Of a stretch of DNA of 50,211 bases, positions 1-11,293 are shown in pieces. The translations under genes and the position numbers were made by a program. The DNA is taken from assembly GCA_018883325.1 (NCBI GenBank), contig VEQH01000023.1, positions 1 to 50,211 of the forward strand, in the 5' to 3' direction. Within the stretch, counting starts at the first letter, position 1. Each line of letters starts with the position of its first letter. Below the pieces are notes generated by a model. The model did no database searches, had not been told where the DNA came from, and worked only from the letters and a program-made list of their open reading frames with translations. The stretch is from Flavobacteriales bacterium (GTDB lineage Bacteria; Bacteroidota; Bacteroidia; Flavobacteriales_D; Crocinitomicaceae).

Positions 1-322
1 GTTGTATTCTTATTTTTACTAATACTCATTGTAAAATGATTTAATTTGATTAAAAAAATGTAGAAAAGGTTGATTTAGAGTAAATTCAAGGGGGTCGAAC
101 TTTTCTAGAATGAAAGTCGAGGTGTAATTTATTTTCAGGAATAGAATAAGAAAAACTGTAAGTGTTTAACTTTTGATTGAGTACTGATCCTTTTAATTTT
201 ATTAGATAAAATTTCATAGTTCATCGATTTGATGAACCAAAGGAAATACGAAAAATTTAGGTGAGGAATTGTCGAGGGATTTACTCCTCAATAAAGGGAT
301 TTAGTACAATTGAGAAGGGATT
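1..322. other. Intergenic region with no gene, downstream of the LytTR regulator
   Basis: No convincing open reading frame is visible on either strand. A 7-bp stem with a 5-base loop (GTTCATC at 219-225, GATGAAC at 231-237) lies about 90 bases past the regulator stop. It could be a weak terminator for the two-component operon, but it has no clear U-tract. A second weak inverted repeat pairs TGAGGA (262-267) with TCCTCA (285-290). The right end carries three phased AGGGATTT repeats, listed separately. If a minus-strand gene lies further left, its promoter would sit in this stretch. I saw no exact TAnnTTTG box. Confidence 0.6.
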
Positions 323-324
323 TC
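275..324. repeat. Three AGGGATTT direct repeats at 20-21 bp spacing
   Basis: AGGGATTT occurs at 275-282, 295-302 and 316-323, a spacing of 20 and 21 bases, close to two helical turns. The last copy overlaps the stop codon of the LytTR regulator. LytTR-domain proteins are known to bind pairs of short direct repeats spaced about 21 bp apart, so this could be an operator for that regulator or for a gene to the left. The binding role is inference; only the repeats are seen. Confidence 0.4.
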
Positions 325-1063
325 AAGCCAACTTTAGATTTTTTTTTCTTATCTCACTTAGTTTATCTTTAGGAATTTCAATTTTCTCAGAACGTTGTTT
401 CCCATTTGAAAAATAGGTCGTAACCACATCGTTTCCTTCAATTTTTGCATGCTCAATATTCACAAGGTATGATTTCCCTACACGACAAAAAGAACTTTCT
501 TCGAAACCAAGATCTACAACAAAATATTCGAAAGATTTATCATAAATCTCAATACTATCTTGATTTGTAAAGTAAATCTGATGATTTTTATTGGAAGAGA
601 CAATAAAGGTTACATTTCCTTTGTCAATGAGTTTTTCTTCTCCCCTAACTTTGATTCGAACAAGAGAATGTTTTTGAAAATCTCTAATTCTCGGAATAAA
701 TTTCTCCAAAATGATTTTCAACCTTTCAACATCAGGAGACTTATTAAATTCTTCAACAGGAGGGAAATCTTTTGATGTTTTGAGTGCTTCAATTCTATCG
801 GTGTATTCACTTCTTGCACTTGTAAAAAATATTGTTGGTTTTTTAAGAATATTCGCGACATCTATTCCATTTCTTTGTTCGTTGTACAGTTTTATATCCA
901 AGAAAACTGCATCAACCTCGTTACTTTGTACTTCTTTAATAAAAGAGTCAGAATCTTTAGCGTCAACAACTACTTCTACGAGCTTTGTTCGTTTTAAACT
1001 GTCAACTAAATCTTTAAGAAACAATTGATCATCCTCTAAAACAGCAACTTTTAGTAAACTCAT
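323..1063 (-). CDS. LytTR-family DNA-binding response regulator
   Basis: Two-domain response regulator of 246 residues. The N-terminal receiver (about 1-125) has the acidic pair D11/D12, the phospho-acceptor D56 in VFLDIK, and a conserved Thr in FFTSA. The C-terminal LytTR domain (about 140-240) has the family pattern including FCRVGKSYLVNIEH. It should bind direct repeats in promoters after phosphorylation by the adjacent kinase. The gene overlaps the kinase stop by 4 bases (ATGA), so the two are translationally coupled. The target genes cannot be read from the sequence, though phased repeats lie just downstream of its stop. Confidence 0.9.
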   Translation of the reverse strand: MSLLKVAVLEDDQLFLKDLVDSLKRTKLVEVVVDAKDSDSFIKEVQSNEVDAVFLDIKLYNEQRNGIDVANILKKPTIFFTSARSEYTDRIEALKTSKDFPPVEEFNKSPDVERLKIILEKFIPRIRDFQKHSLVRIKVRGEEKLIDKGNVTFIVSSNKNHQIYFTNQDSIEIYDKSFEYFVVDLGFEESSFCRVGKSYLVNIEHAKIEGNDVVTTYFSNGKQRSEKIEIPKDKLSEIRKKNLKLA

Positions 1064-1809
1064 CCCAATTGAATTTTAAGATTTGAATAATATCGCTGAT
1101 CCATGACATAACTATCAAGCGTGTACCTGCCATTTAAAAGAAGTTCAAGTCTTTTGTTCATATTCTTTAAGCCTAAACCACCTTTTTTTACTTCAATATC
1201 GGAATTTATTTGATTTTCAATCTTCAATTCAAAGTCGTTATTCGTCAATTTTACTGTTACTCTTAAAAAATCTTTGTGATTTTTATCTCCGTGTTTAAAT
1301 GCATTTTCAATAAAATATGCTGTTATTAAATGAGGAATACAAGGTGAAGAAAAGTTATCAGAACTAGCATCTACTTTTTCAAAATCTCTTTTAACATTAT
1401 TAACTTGCGAAACGAACAATTCATTCAAATCCAGATAATCTTCTATGAATTTAATTTCATCTTTTACACTCACTAAATGATTATTATTCCCTTTATAAAG
1501 GATGTATTCGAGTGTTTCTGTTAATGAATCTAAGCCTCGGTTTAATCTGTTTGAAATCCTTTTAATATTTCCAAGCAAACCAAGTAAAGCATGAGGTTGT
1601 AACTGAAATTTTAATTGATTAATTTCGAAAAGGGCATTGTCTGCAATTAACTTTGAATTATCTGATCTTATTTTAAAGTTTTCATTTTCTAATTTTTTAT
1701 TTTGTTTTTGAAATTGCTTGTTCAACTTACTAACTTCATTCAATTGATAACCTATGAATAGTAAAATTAGAATAAGGATAATAAAGACAATTATTACGGG
1801 ATAATCCAT
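1060..1809 (-). CDS. LytS/YehU-type sensor histidine kinase
   Basis: Membrane histidine kinase of 249 residues from the start chosen here. One transmembrane helix (about 4-22) precedes a coiled coil (about 25-70), then a His_kinase segment with the putative phospho-acceptor H73 in QPHALLG. The ATPase domain has an N-box (ENAFKHGD) and a G-box (GGLGLKNMNKR). Classical LytS proteins read NPHFLFN around the histidine, so this H-box is divergent. An upstream Met at 1857 would add 16 residues, but it falls inside the TAGATTTG promoter box, and starting at 1809 puts the membrane helix at the N-terminus. No sensory domain beyond the helix is present. It forms an operon with the LytTR regulator. Confidence 0.82.
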   Translation of the reverse strand: MDYPVIIVFIILILILLFIGYQLNEVSKLNKQFQKQNKKLENENFKIRSDNSKLIADNALFEINQLKFQLQPHALLGLLGNIKRISNRLNRGLDSLTETLEYILYKGNNNHLVSVKDEIKFIEDYLDLNELFVSQVNNVKRDFEKVDASSDNFSSPCIPHLITAYFIENAFKHGDKNHKDFLRVTVKLTNNDFELKIENQINSDIEVKKGGLGLKNMNKRLELLLNGRYTLDSYVMDQRYYSNLKIQLG

Positions 1810-1854
1810 AGATATTTTCTTGAAAGATAGTGATTTTTCAAAAATTAGTATTCT

Positions 1855-1862
1855 CAAATCTA
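1855..1862 (-). promoter_or_regulatory. Bacteroidetes -7 box (TAGATTTG) for the kinase-regulator pair
   Basis: TAGATTTG matches the Bacteroidetes sigma-A -7 consensus TAnnTTTG. It lies just past the eno terminator and would start transcription near 1850, giving a leader of about 40 bases to the start at 1809. No good -33 TTTG is visible. Confidence 0.5.
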
Positions 1863-1899
1863 TCTGAAAAAATAAGGCTACCCTTTCGAATAGCCTTTT
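1863..1899 (-). terminator. Rho-independent terminator after eno
   Basis: On the minus strand the stem AAGGCTA/TAGCCTT (1891-1897 with 1874-1880) has a 10-base loop and is followed by a run of six U. It lies 24 bases past the eno stop and separates carA-eno from the two-component genes. Confidence 0.85.
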
Positions 1900-1922
1900 G
1901 AATAGATAGATAAAAATAATTT

Positions 1923-4320
<2,398 letters not shown>

Positions 4321-4333
4321 TTAGAATTTTGCA

Positions 4334-4341
4334 CAAAAATA
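4334..4341 (-). promoter_or_regulatory. -7 box (TATTTTTG) for carA-eno
   Basis: TATTTTTG fits TAnnTTTG and lies 13 bases before the carA start, downstream of the rplQ terminator. It predicts a very short leader of about 8-9 bases. No well-spaced -33 box is clear. Confidence 0.5.
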
Positions 4342-4374
4342 GAAACTTCATTCTATAAGTCGTTAGAATAAAAC

Positions 4375-4404
4375 AAAAAAGGCGATCTAATGACCGCCTT
4401 TTTA
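4375..4404 (-). terminator. Terminator of the S10-spc-alpha ribosomal operon
   Basis: The stem AAAAAGGCG (4376-4384) pairs with CGCCTTTTT (4395-4403) around a 10-base loop, with a U-run in the minus direction. It lies about 20 bases past the rplQ stop. The A/T flanks on both sides make it potentially bidirectional. Confidence 0.88.
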
Positions 4405-4422
4405 TTAACATAGTGTGAATTT

Positions 4423-4968
4423 CTATTTTTCTTTCTCTTCAGAATTTTCTGTTGAGTCTGTTGAATCTTCTGTTGAAGTTTCTTCTGAAGTTTCAATAAC
4501 TGCGTCAGATACTACTTCCTCAGTTGTATTTACAACTTCTTTAGCTGCTGCAGAACCACCTCTTCTAGAACGACGAGTTGTTTTCTTAGCTTTTTCATTA
4601 GTGTAAATATCGTTGAAGTCAACTAATTCAATCATACACATTTCTGCATTATCACCAAGTCTAAAACCTGTTCTGATAATTCGTGTGTAACCACCGTTTC
4701 TTTCTGCAATTTTTGGAGCTATTTCTCTAAACAATTCAGTTACAACATCTTTGTTTTGTAAATAAGAGAAAACAGTTCTTCTAGAATGCGTAGAATCAGT
4801 TTTTGATTTTGTTAAAATTGGCTCAACAAATCCACGTAAAACTTTAGCTTTAGCAAGAGTTGTAGTGATTCTTTTATGTTCGATTAGCGAGCAAGCCATA
4901 TTAGAAAGCATTGCTTTTCTATGACCAGTTTTTCTCCCTAAGTGATTTACTTTATTTCCGTGTCTCAT
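4423..4968 (-). CDS. rplQ: 50S ribosomal protein L17 with a long acidic tail
   Basis: Large-subunit protein near the exit tunnel. Residues 1 to about 117 match L17 throughout ([28 protein letters not shown]). The protein then continues for about 60 residues: first a basic stretch ([11 protein letters not shown]), then a tail rich in Glu, Ser and Thr ending ENSEEKEK. Most bacterial L17 proteins are about 115-130 residues, so the tail is an extension, as seen in some Bacteroidota. It is the last gene of the ribosomal cluster, 10 bases after rpoA, and a terminator follows. Confidence 0.96.
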   Translation of the reverse strand: MRHGNKVNHLGRKTGHRKAMLSNMACSLIEHKRITTTLAKAKVLRGFVEPILTKSKTDSTHSRRTVFSYLQNKDVVTELFREIAPKIAERNGGYTRIIRTGFRLGDNAEMCMIELVDFNDIYTNEKAKKTTRRSRRGGSAAAKEVVNTTEEVVSDAVIETSEETSTEDSTDSTENSEEKEK

Positions 4969-4978
4969 GATTCAAATC

Positions 4979-5971
4979 TTAATCTTTGTCTAATTTATAT
5001 TTCGCTACATTCATACCGAAAGTTAATCCTTTGTTATCTACTAAATCTTCCAATTCTGTTAAAGATTTTTTACCGAAGTTTCTAAATTTCAACAAATCAG
5101 ATTTAGCATAAGAAACTAGATCTCCTAACGTTTCTACGTCTGCTGCTTTCAAACAGTTTAATGCTCTTACAGAAAGATCCATGTCCACTAATTTTGTTTT
5201 CAACAATTGACGCATGTGTAAAGAAGTTTCATCAAATTCTTCTGTTTCTGCTTTAATTTCACTATCCAATGTGATTCTTTCGTCAGAAAACAACATGAAA
5301 TGGTGAATTAAAATTTTAGCAGCTTCTTTCAATGCTTCTTTTGGGTGAATTGAACCATCAGTTTTAATATTGAAAACTAATTTTTCGTAATCTGTTTTTT
5401 GCTCTACACGAAAGTTTTCGATTGCGTATTGAACATTAACAATTGGAGTAAAAATAGAGTCAATAAAGATAGTACCAAATGGTGCATTTGTAGACTTGTT
5501 TTCTTCTGCGGGAACATAACCTCTACCTTTAATGATAGTTAATTCCATTTCAATTTTAACAGAAGATTCCATGTTACAAATAACTAAATCAGGATTCAAA
5601 ACCTGAAAAGCACTTGTAAATTTTCCAATATCGCCAGCAGTCAATGTGTTTTGATTGCTAACAGAAATGATAACAGTTTCAGTATCTGTCCCTTCAATTT
5701 GTCTTTTGAAACGTACTTGTTTCAAATTCAAGATAATTTCAGTAACATCTTCAACAACACCTTTCATTGTTGAAAATTCGTGATCTACACCATGAATTTT
5801 AATTGAAGATATAGCAAAACCTTCTAATGAAGAAAGTAAAATTCTACGAAGTGAGTTTCCGACTGTGATACCATATCCAGGCTCGAGTGGACGAAATTCG
5901 AATTCTCCGTTGAACTCATCGGAGTGAATCATAATTACTTTGTCCGGTTTTTGAAAATCCAATATTGCCAT
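4979..5971 (-). CDS. rpoA: DNA-directed RNA polymerase alpha subunit
   Basis: Scaffold subunit of RNA polymerase. The N-terminal domain (about 1-235) includes the assembly motif [20 protein letters not shown]. The C-terminal domain (about 250-325) carries the helix-hairpin-helix module [16 protein letters not shown] and [12 protein letters not shown], which contacts UP-element DNA and activators. At 330 residues it is full length. It lies between rpsD and rplQ, as usual for the alpha operon. Confidence 0.98.
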   Translation of the reverse strand: MAILDFQKPDKVIMIHSDEFNGEFEFRPLEPGYGITVGNSLRRILLSSLEGFAISSIKIHGVDHEFSTMKGVVEDVTEIILNLKQVRFKRQIEGTDTETVIISVSNQNTLTAGDIGKFTSAFQVLNPDLVICNMESSVKIEMELTIIKGRGYVPAEENKSTNAPFGTIFIDSIFTPIVNVQYAIENFRVEQKTDYEKLVFNIKTDGSIHPKEALKEAAKILIHHFMLFSDERITLDSEIKAETEEFDETSLHMRQLLKTKLVDMDLSVRALNCLKAADVETLGDLVSYAKSDLLKFRNFGKKSLTELEDLVDNKGLTFGMNVAKYKLDKD

Positions 5972-5986
5972 TTTCTTGCTTATATA

Positions 5987-6595
5987 TTATTTAGAATATA
6001 ACTCGACGATTAACTGTTCTCTGATATTTTCAGGAATCATTTCTCTTGAAGGTGTGTTAAGAACTTTACCTGTCATAGTTGATCTATCCCAATCTAACCA
6101 GTCGTATTTTTTTGAACTAGCTGCTAATGAATTTGTAATTGCTTCTAAAGATTTAGATTTTTCTCTAACTCCTACAACGTCGCCAGTTTTTAATGTATAT
6201 GATGGAATGTTTACCACTTCTCCATTCACAGTAATATGTTTATGAGAAACTAATTGTCTTGCACCTCTTCTTGTTGGTGAAATACCCATTCGGTAAACAA
6301 CGTTATCTAATCTTGCTTCACACAATTGAAGTAGAACTTCACCTGTGATACCTTTCATTCTTGAAGCTTTTTCAAAAAGGTTGGCGAATTGACGCTCTAA
6401 AATACCATAGGTATATTTAGCTTTTTGTTTTTCTCCAAGCTGGATAGCGTACTCTGATTGTTTTCCGCCTCTTCTTTTAGATGGACCATGTTGCCCTGGA
6501 CCGTAAGCTCTTCTATCCAACGCTTTGTCAGCGCCAAAAATTGGGTCGCGGAAACGACGAGCAATTTTTGATTTAGGACCTGTGTATCTTGCCAT
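5987..6595 (-). CDS. rpsD: 30S ribosomal protein S4
   Basis: Primary 16S rRNA binder that starts assembly of the small-subunit body. It has 202 residues, with [15 protein letters not shown] at the N-terminus and an S4 RNA-binding domain (about 95-155: [24 protein letters not shown]). There are no N-terminal zinc cysteines, so it is the zinc-independent form. S4 is an autoregulator in several phyla. Here an unusually wide gap before the gene holds a folded RNA element, listed separately. Confidence 0.98.
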   Translation of the reverse strand: MARYTGPKSKIARRFRDPIFGADKALDRRAYGPGQHGPSKRRGGKQSEYAIQLGEKQKAKYTYGILERQFANLFEKASRMKGITGEVLLQLCEARLDNVVYRMGISPTRRGARQLVSHKHITVNGEVVNIPSYTLKTGDVVGVREKSKSLEAITNSLAASSKKYDWLDWDRSTMTGKVLNTPSREMIPENIREQLIVELYSK

Positions 6596-6610
6596 ATTAT
6601 AAATTTAATT

Positions 6611-6652
6611 GGGAATCATGAATTAAGGCATTCCTTCGATGATATGTTTCCC
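6611..6652 (-). promoter_or_regulatory. Structured leader upstream of rpsD, candidate S4 autoregulatory element
   Basis: The 80-base gap between rpsK and rpsD is the widest inside the ribosomal cluster. On the minus strand it can fold as a stacked hairpin: GGGAA/TTCCC (6648-6652 with 6611-6615), then TCAT/ATGA (16-19 with 39-42 of the same block), then AAGG/CCTT with a 4-base loop (6625-6628 with 6633-6636). S4 represses its own operon through such leaders in E. coli and B. subtilis, and I recall leader families described upstream of S4 in Bacteroidetes. Assignment to one of them is inference. Confidence 0.55.
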
Positions 6653-6675
6653 TTGATTGTTACTTAATTAATTGA

Positions 6676-7062
6676 TTATACTCTTCTTCGTTTAGGAGGA
6701 CGACAACCATTGTGCGGAAGTGGAGTAACGTCAACGATTTCTGTTACTTCAATTCCAGTGTTGTGAATTGCACGAATAGCAGATTCTCTACCAGCACCTG
6801 GACCTTTAACGTAAACTTTAACACGTCTTAAACCAAAATCATGTGCTTCTTTAGAACAATCTTCAGCAGCAACTTGAGCAGCATAAGGAGTGTTTTTCTT
6901 AGAACCTTTAAATCCCATTTTTCCTGCTGAAGACCAAGAGATAACTTGACCAGCATTGTTTGTTAAAGAAATGATAATATTATTGAAACTTGCTTGGATG
7001 TGAGCTTCACCAGCAGCTTCAACTTTTACATTTTTTTTCTTTTTTTGATTCGTTTTTGCCAT
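6676..7062 (-). CDS. rpsK: 30S ribosomal protein S11
   Basis: Platform protein of the small subunit near the E site. It has 128 residues with a lysine-rich N-terminus and the family core: [46 protein letters not shown] and the C-terminal [15 protein letters not shown]. It lies 11 bases after rpsM. The longer gap after it separates it from rpsD. Confidence 0.98.
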   Translation of the reverse strand: MAKTNQKKKKNVKVEAAGEAHIQASFNNIIISLTNNAGQVISWSSAGKMGFKGSKKNTPYAAQVAAEDCSKEAHDFGLRRVKVYVKGPGAGRESAIRAIHNTGIEVTEIVDVTPLPHNGCRPPKRRRV

Positions 7063-7073
7063 AATACTATCTA

Positions 7074-7448
7074 TTATTTAGTTGCTTTTTTCTTGTTTGC
7101 AACAGTTTTTCTCTTACCTTTTCTAGTTCTAGAATTGTTTTTAGTTCTTTGTCCTCTTAAAGGTAATCCAGCTCTGTGACGAATACCTCTAGTACAACCG
7201 ATATCCATTAAACGTTTGATGTTTAATTGAACTTCAGAACGCAATTGCCCTTCTGTTTTTATTTCGTTGATTGAATTACGAATCAAACCTAATTGATCAT
7301 CATTCCAATCTTGAACTTTAATGTTTTCATCAATACCGTTGTCATTCAAAATCTTTTTTGAAGTACTTCTTCCGATACCGTAGATGTAAGTTAAACCAAT
7401 TACACCTCTTTTGTTTTTTGGTAAGTCAATACCTGCAATACGTGCCAT
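7074..7448 (-). CDS. rpsM: 30S ribosomal protein S13
   Basis: Head protein of the small subunit that contacts the P-site tRNA and forms bridges to the 50S. It has 124 residues, with [19 protein letters not shown], the helix-hairpin-helix stretch [14 protein letters not shown], and the basic tail ([18 protein letters not shown], then a Lys/Arg-rich end). It opens the alpha group, after rpmJ. Confidence 0.98.
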   Translation of the reverse strand: MARIAGIDLPKNKRGVIGLTYIYGIGRSTSKKILNDNGIDENIKVQDWNDDQLGLIRNSINEIKTEGQLRSEVQLNIKRLMDIGCTRGIRHRAGLPLRGQRTKNNSRTRKGKRKTVANKKKATK

Positions 7449-7460
7449 ATACTTAATAAA

Positions 7461-7577
7461 TTAACCTTGACGTTGTTTTAACTTTGGATTTTTCTTGTTG
7501 ATAACGTAAACTCTACCTTTACGTTTAACAATTTTACAGTCAGCTGTTCTCTTTTTTACGGATGCTCTTACTTTCAT
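7461..7577 (-). CDS. rpmJ: 50S ribosomal protein L36 (zinc-free form)
   Basis: A 38-residue protein, [20 protein letters not shown] then [18 protein letters not shown], clearly L36 by its start and its KQRQG end. Of the four zinc ligands in classical L36 (three Cys and one His) only C14 remains, so this is the zinc-independent form. Its place between infA and rpsM is conserved. Spacing is 14 bases to infA and 12 to rpsM. Confidence 0.96.
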   Translation of the reverse strand: MKVRASVKKRTADCKIVKRKGRVYVINKKNPKLKQRQG

Positions 7578-7591
7578 TTTTTCTTGTTTTA

Positions 7592-7810
7592 TTATTTATA
7601 TCTAAACGATATTCTACCTTTTGATAAATCGTATGGTGACATTTCAACTTTTACTCTATCACCCGGTAAAATTTTAATGTAAAACATTCTCATTTTACCA
7701 GAAATATGTGCAGTTAAAACATGACCATTTTCAAGCTCAACTCTAAACATTGCATTAGGCAATGCTTCGAGAATTACCCCATCTTGTTCTATTGATGATT
7801 GTTTTGCCAT
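7592..7810 (-). CDS. infA: Translation initiation factor IF-1
   Basis: A 72-residue OB-fold protein that binds the 30S A site and helps IF-2 and IF-3 during initiation. The start [20 protein letters not shown] and the patterns [20 protein letters not shown] and KGRISFRYK fit the family over the full length. It begins 3 bases after secY, as is common in Bacteroidota spc operons. Confidence 0.97.
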   Translation of the reverse strand: MAKQSSIEQDGVILEALPNAMFRVELENGHVLTAHISGKMRMFYIKILPGDRVKVEMSPYDLSKGRISFRYK

Positions 7811-7813
7811 TTC

Positions 7814-9160
7814 TTAAAAACCTGATAATTCATTAGCTTCTCTTCTTCCTCTTACACGTGTTCCTTCCATTAATCCATCCATATGACGGTTTAATTGATA
7901 GGTTTCGATTTGCTGTAAAGTATCCAAAACAACACCAACCATAATTAATATTGAAGTTCCTCCGAAAAACATTGCAAAACCATCATTTACACCTGCCAAT
8001 TTTGCGATAGCTGGTAAAACAGCAATTAAAGCTAAAAATAATGAACCAGGGAAAGTAATTCGTGTTACAACATTATCAATATGTTCTGCCGTTTCTTCAC
8101 CTGGTCTAACACCTGGGATGAAACCACCGCTTCTTTTTAAATCGTCAGCAATTTTACTTGGATTTATCATGATCGCAGTGTAGAAGTAAGTAAAGACAAT
8201 AATTAAAACACACAAAAGTACATTGTAACTAAGTCCATAAACATCACCTAATGTTCTTTGAATAGCTCCGCCTTGATCAGCAGGGTCAGTTGCGCTAGAA
8301 TAAATCATTACAGGGATTGTCATAATTGCTTGTGCAAAGATGATTGGCATTACACCACTAGCATTTACTTTTATTGGTAAATAACTTCTTGCTCCTCTTT
8401 CATCCACATTTCTAGCACCAACAACACGTTTCGCAGTATTCAAAGGAATTTGTCTAACGCCTTGTACTATTAATATTGTTACAAGAACGACAAGCATGAA
8501 GGCAACGATCTCTAAAACAAGTTTAATTAAGTTACCACCTTGAACAGATTGTCCAAATTCAGCAAAGAAAGCACCTGGAAGTCTAGATAAGATTCCTACA
8601 GTAATTAACAAGGAAATACCGTTTCCAATACCTTTTTCTGTAATTCTTTCACCTAACCAAACAGCAAACATAGAACCTGCTATAAGAACCAAAATAGTTT
8701 GAGTCCACCAAAAAGTTGAAGCATCTAAAGGCATTGCACCTTTTTGTTGAACATACAATGACAAATAACTTGGAGCTTGTAAAGCACAAATAACAATTGT
8801 AAGAATTCTTGTGTAATTATTAATTTGCTTGCGACCAGATTCACCTTCACTTTGCATTTTTTGTACAGCTGGAACAGCCATACCTAGCAATTGCATAATG
8901 ATAGATGCACTAATATAAGGCATAATTCCCAAAGCCATAACTGAAGCATTCGTAAAACCACCACCAGAAAACAATGATAATAATGTTTCTAGTGTGTTTT
9001 GAGTAGATTGCTTAGTAGATAAGGCATCATAGTTTACACCAGGAATGATGATAAACGAACCAACACGATAAACTAATATCAGTCCTAAAGTCAAAACTAT
9101 TCGGTTGCGAAGTTCTTCAACTTTCCAAATATTTTGTATGTTTTGTATAAATCGTTTCAT
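7814..9160 (-). CDS. secY: Preprotein translocase subunit SecY
   Basis: Channel-forming subunit of the Sec translocon in the inner membrane. It has 448 residues and about ten transmembrane helices. Visible signatures include GIMPYISASIIMQLL (plug and second-helix region), GERITEKGIGNGISLLI, YLPIKVNASGVMPIIFAQ, and the cytoplasmic loop KRSGGFIPGVRPG that contacts the ribosome and SecA. It follows rplO, as in the classical spc operon. Its partner SecG is encoded at 39092. Confidence 0.98.
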   Translation of the reverse strand: MKRFIQNIQNIWKVEELRNRIVLTLGLILVYRVGSFIIIPGVNYDALSTKQSTQNTLETLLSLFSGGGFTNASVMALGIMPYISASIIMQLLGMAVPAVQKMQSEGESGRKQINNYTRILTIVICALQAPSYLSLYVQQKGAMPLDASTFWWTQTILVLIAGSMFAVWLGERITEKGIGNGISLLITVGILSRLPGAFFAEFGQSVQGGNLIKLVLEIVAFMLVVLVTILIVQGVRQIPLNTAKRVVGARNVDERGARSYLPIKVNASGVMPIIFAQAIMTIPVMIYSSATDPADQGGAIQRTLGDVYGLSYNVLLCVLIIVFTYFYTAIMINPSKIADDLKRSGGFIPGVRPGEETAEHIDNVVTRITFPGSLFLALIAVLPAIAKLAGVNDGFAMFFGGTSILIMVGVVLDTLQQIETYQLNRHMDGLMEGTRVRGRREANELSGF

Positions 9161-9180
9161 CTAAAAGTTTGCAAAGATAG

Positions 9181-9627
9181 TTAGATTTTTGAACATGTAC
9201 CACCTAAAGCTTCAATTGCTGCAACAGCAGTACTTGAAAAACCATTAGCAGACACTGTAATTTTAGCTTTTAATTCACCTCTACCTAGAACTTTAACTAG
9301 TTCATTGTTAGATAATAAACCGTTTTCTTTAAATACTTCTGGAGTGATTTCAGTTATACCTTTTACAGATGCTAAATACTCTAAAATATCTAAATTAATT
9401 GCTTTATATTCAACACGATTTATGTTTTTAAAGCCAAATTTAGGCACACGTCTTTGCAAAGGCATTTGACCACCTTCGAATCCAATCTTTGTTTTATAAC
9501 CAGATCTTGACTTAGCTCCTTTATGACCACGAGTTGATGTACCTCCATGACCAGAACCTTGTCCGCGTGCAATTCTCTTCTCTCTTTTAACAGATCCTTT
9601 TGCAGGAGTAAGATTATGTAAATTCAT
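9181..9627 (-). CDS. rplO: 50S ribosomal protein L15
   Basis: Large-subunit assembly protein of 148 residues, with [40 protein letters not shown] and a C-terminal domain ([20 protein letters not shown]). A start at 9657 is also open and would add [10 protein letters not shown], but it overlaps rpmD by 11 bases and is not part of the family. [11 protein letters not shown], 19 bases after rpmD, is the better start. Confidence 0.96.
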   Translation of the reverse strand: MNLHNLTPAKGSVKREKRIARGQGSGHGGTSTRGHKGAKSRSGYKTKIGFEGGQMPLQRRVPKFGFKNINRVEYKAINLDILEYLASVKGITEITPEVFKENGLLSNNELVKVLGRGELKAKITVSANGFSSTAVAAIEALGGTCSKI

Positions 9628-9646
9628 TTCTAATTTTTTATTATTC

Positions 9647-9823
9647 TTATTCAACAACTAATAACAGGTGTTTTACCTTGTTAATCATACCAAGAATCTG
9701 AGGAGTAGCCTCTTTTTCTAAAACTTGGTTTAAGCGACTAAAACCTAAAGCTTTGATCGTTGCTTTTTGATCAGCTGGTCTTTTGATTGCGCTTCGTACT
9801 TGTTTTATTTTAATAATGCTCAT
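9647..9823 (-). CDS. rpmD: 50S ribosomal protein L30
   Basis: A 58-residue protein beginning [20 protein letters not shown] and containing [12 protein letters not shown] and [11 protein letters not shown], the typical pattern of bacterial L30. It sits between rpsE (11 bases away) and rplO, its conserved place. It is easily missed because of its length. Confidence 0.96.
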   Translation of the reverse strand: MSIIKIKQVRSAIKRPADQKATIKALGFSRLNQVLEKEATPQILGMINKVKHLLLVVE

Positions 9824-9834
9824 ATCTAATATTA

Positions 9835-10353
9835 TTAACCATTGTAAACTTTATCCAACGTAATTCCTCTTTGTCTTGCTACTGCAATTGCATCTCTCAT
9901 TTTAGAAAGTGCATCCATTGTTGCTTTAACAACATTGTGAGGGTTTGATGAACCTTGTGATTTTGCAAGTACATTATGTACACCAACACTTTCCAATACA
10001 GCACGCATCGCACCACCTGCGATTACACCTGTACCTTCTGTAGCTGGTTTTAATAATACCTCTGCACCACCAAATTTTCCTTTTTGTGTATGAGGAACTG
10101 TACCACGAAGAATAGGAACTTTGATCAAATTCTTTTTAGCATCGTCGATACCTTTAGTAATTGCTTCAGTAACCTCTTTAGCTTTACCTAAACCATGACC
10201 TACTACCCCATTTTCATCACCAACAACTACGATTGCTGAGAAACTGAAAGTTCTACCTCCTTTTGTTACTTTCGTAACTCTGTTAACAGCAACAAGTTTG
10301 TCTTTTAACTCTATGTCTGCTGATTTAACTCTGTTTATTGTTTGAGCTGCCAT
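9835..10353 (-). CDS. rpsE: 30S ribosomal protein S5
   Basis: Small-subunit protein involved in decoding accuracy and mRNA unwinding. It has 172 residues. The N-terminal double-stranded RNA-binding fold has [20 protein letters not shown] and [13 protein letters not shown]. The C-terminal domain has [20 protein letters not shown] and [18 protein letters not shown]. It lies between rplR and rpmD. Confidence 0.98.
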   Translation of the reverse strand: MAAQTINRVKSADIELKDKLVAVNRVTKVTKGGRTFSFSAIVVVGDENGVVGHGLGKAKEVTEAITKGIDDAKKNLIKVPILRGTVPHTQKGKFGGAEVLLKPATEGTGVIAGGAMRAVLESVGVHNVLAKSQGSSNPHNVVKATMDALSKMRDAIAVARQRGITLDKVYNG

Positions 10354-10359
10354 TTCTTA

Positions 10360-10713
10360 TTAAAATTTAAGTCCACCTTCTCTTGCAGAATCAGCCAAAG
10401 ACTTAATTCTACCATGATACAAGTAACCATTACGATCAAAAACTACTGATTCAATTCCTGCTTTTAAAGCTTTTTCTGCGATTGCTTTTCCAACAACAGC
10501 TGCTTGCGTAAGTTTTGCAACTTTTTGAGCTTCTGTCATTTTCAATGAACCTGCTGATGCTAATGTTTTACCAGAAGCGTCATCTATTAATTGAGCATAG
10601 ATTTGTTTGTTACTTCTAAAAACAGTTAATCTTGGTGTTAAAGCTGTTCCTGTAATTTTCTTGCGAATTCTTCTTTTGATTTTCGCTCTTCTTAATACTT
10701 TATTCAGTGCCAT
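10360..10713 (-). CDS. rplR: 50S ribosomal protein L18
   Basis: 5S rRNA-binding protein of the central protuberance. It has 117 residues with a basic N-terminus ([15 protein letters not shown]), [19 protein letters not shown], and the C-terminal [20 protein letters not shown] and AREGGLKF end. It lies between rplF and rpsE. Confidence 0.98.
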   Translation of the reverse strand: MALNKVLRRAKIKRRIRKKITGTALTPRLTVFRSNKQIYAQLIDDASGKTLASAGSLKMTEAQKVAKLTQAAVVGKAIAEKALKAGIESVVFDRNGYLYHGRIKSLADSAREGGLKF

Positions 10714-10725
10714 ATTATCTAAATA

Positions 10726-11280
10726 TTATTTTTTACCAGCAGATTTACCTGCTTTTCTTCGGATTTCTTCACCAACAAATTTAATTCCTTTTCCTTTGTA
10801 AGGCTCAGGTTTTCTGAAAGAACGAATTTTAGCAGCTACTTGCCCTAACATTTGTTTATCAAAAGATTCTAAAGTTACGACTGGAGCTTTACCTTTTTCA
10901 GTAACAGCAGTAACTGTTATTTGTGTTGGCATTTCAAAAATGATTGCGTGAGAGTAACCCAATGCTAACTCTAATTGTTGACCATTAGCAGTTGCTCTAT
11001 AACCTACTCCGACAATTTCTAGTTCTTTTTTGAAACCTTCAGAAACACCTACAATCATATTTTGAACGATTGAACGGTATAATCCGTGTTTTGATCTATG
11101 ATCAGGAGAGTCTGTACTTCTAGTAAAAGTGATAATATTATCTTCTATGCTAAGAGAAATAGCTGGGTCGATATCTTGGTGTAATTCACCTTTTTTTCCT
11201 TTCACTTTTACAACGTTTCCTGTGTAAGTAACTTCTACTCCACTTGGAATTGTAACTGGTGCTTTACCTATTCTTGACAT
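10726..11280 (-). CDS. rplF: 50S ribosomal protein L6
   Basis: Large-subunit protein near the factor-binding site. It has 184 residues in two repeated domains: MSRIGKAPVTIPSGVEV with KGKKGELHQ, then LELALGYSHAI. The C-terminal signature is PEPYKGKGIKFVGEEIRRKA, followed by a short Lys tail. It lies 12 bases after rpsH. Confidence 0.98.
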   Translation of the reverse strand: MSRIGKAPVTIPSGVEVTYTGNVVKVKGKKGELHQDIDPAISLSIEDNIITFTRSTDSPDHRSKHGLYRSIVQNMIVGVSEGFKKELEIVGVGYRATANGQQLELALGYSHAIIFEMPTQITVTAVTEKGKAPVVTLESFDKQMLGQVAAKIRSFRKPEPYKGKGIKFVGEEIRRKAGKSAGKK

Positions 11281-11293
11281 TTCTTAATAGTTT

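Noticed and set aside
9628..9657. Longer start of rplO at 9657 adding ten residues
   Set aside because: It overlaps the end of rpmD by 11 bases and the extra residues are not part of L15; the ATG at 9627 fits the family.
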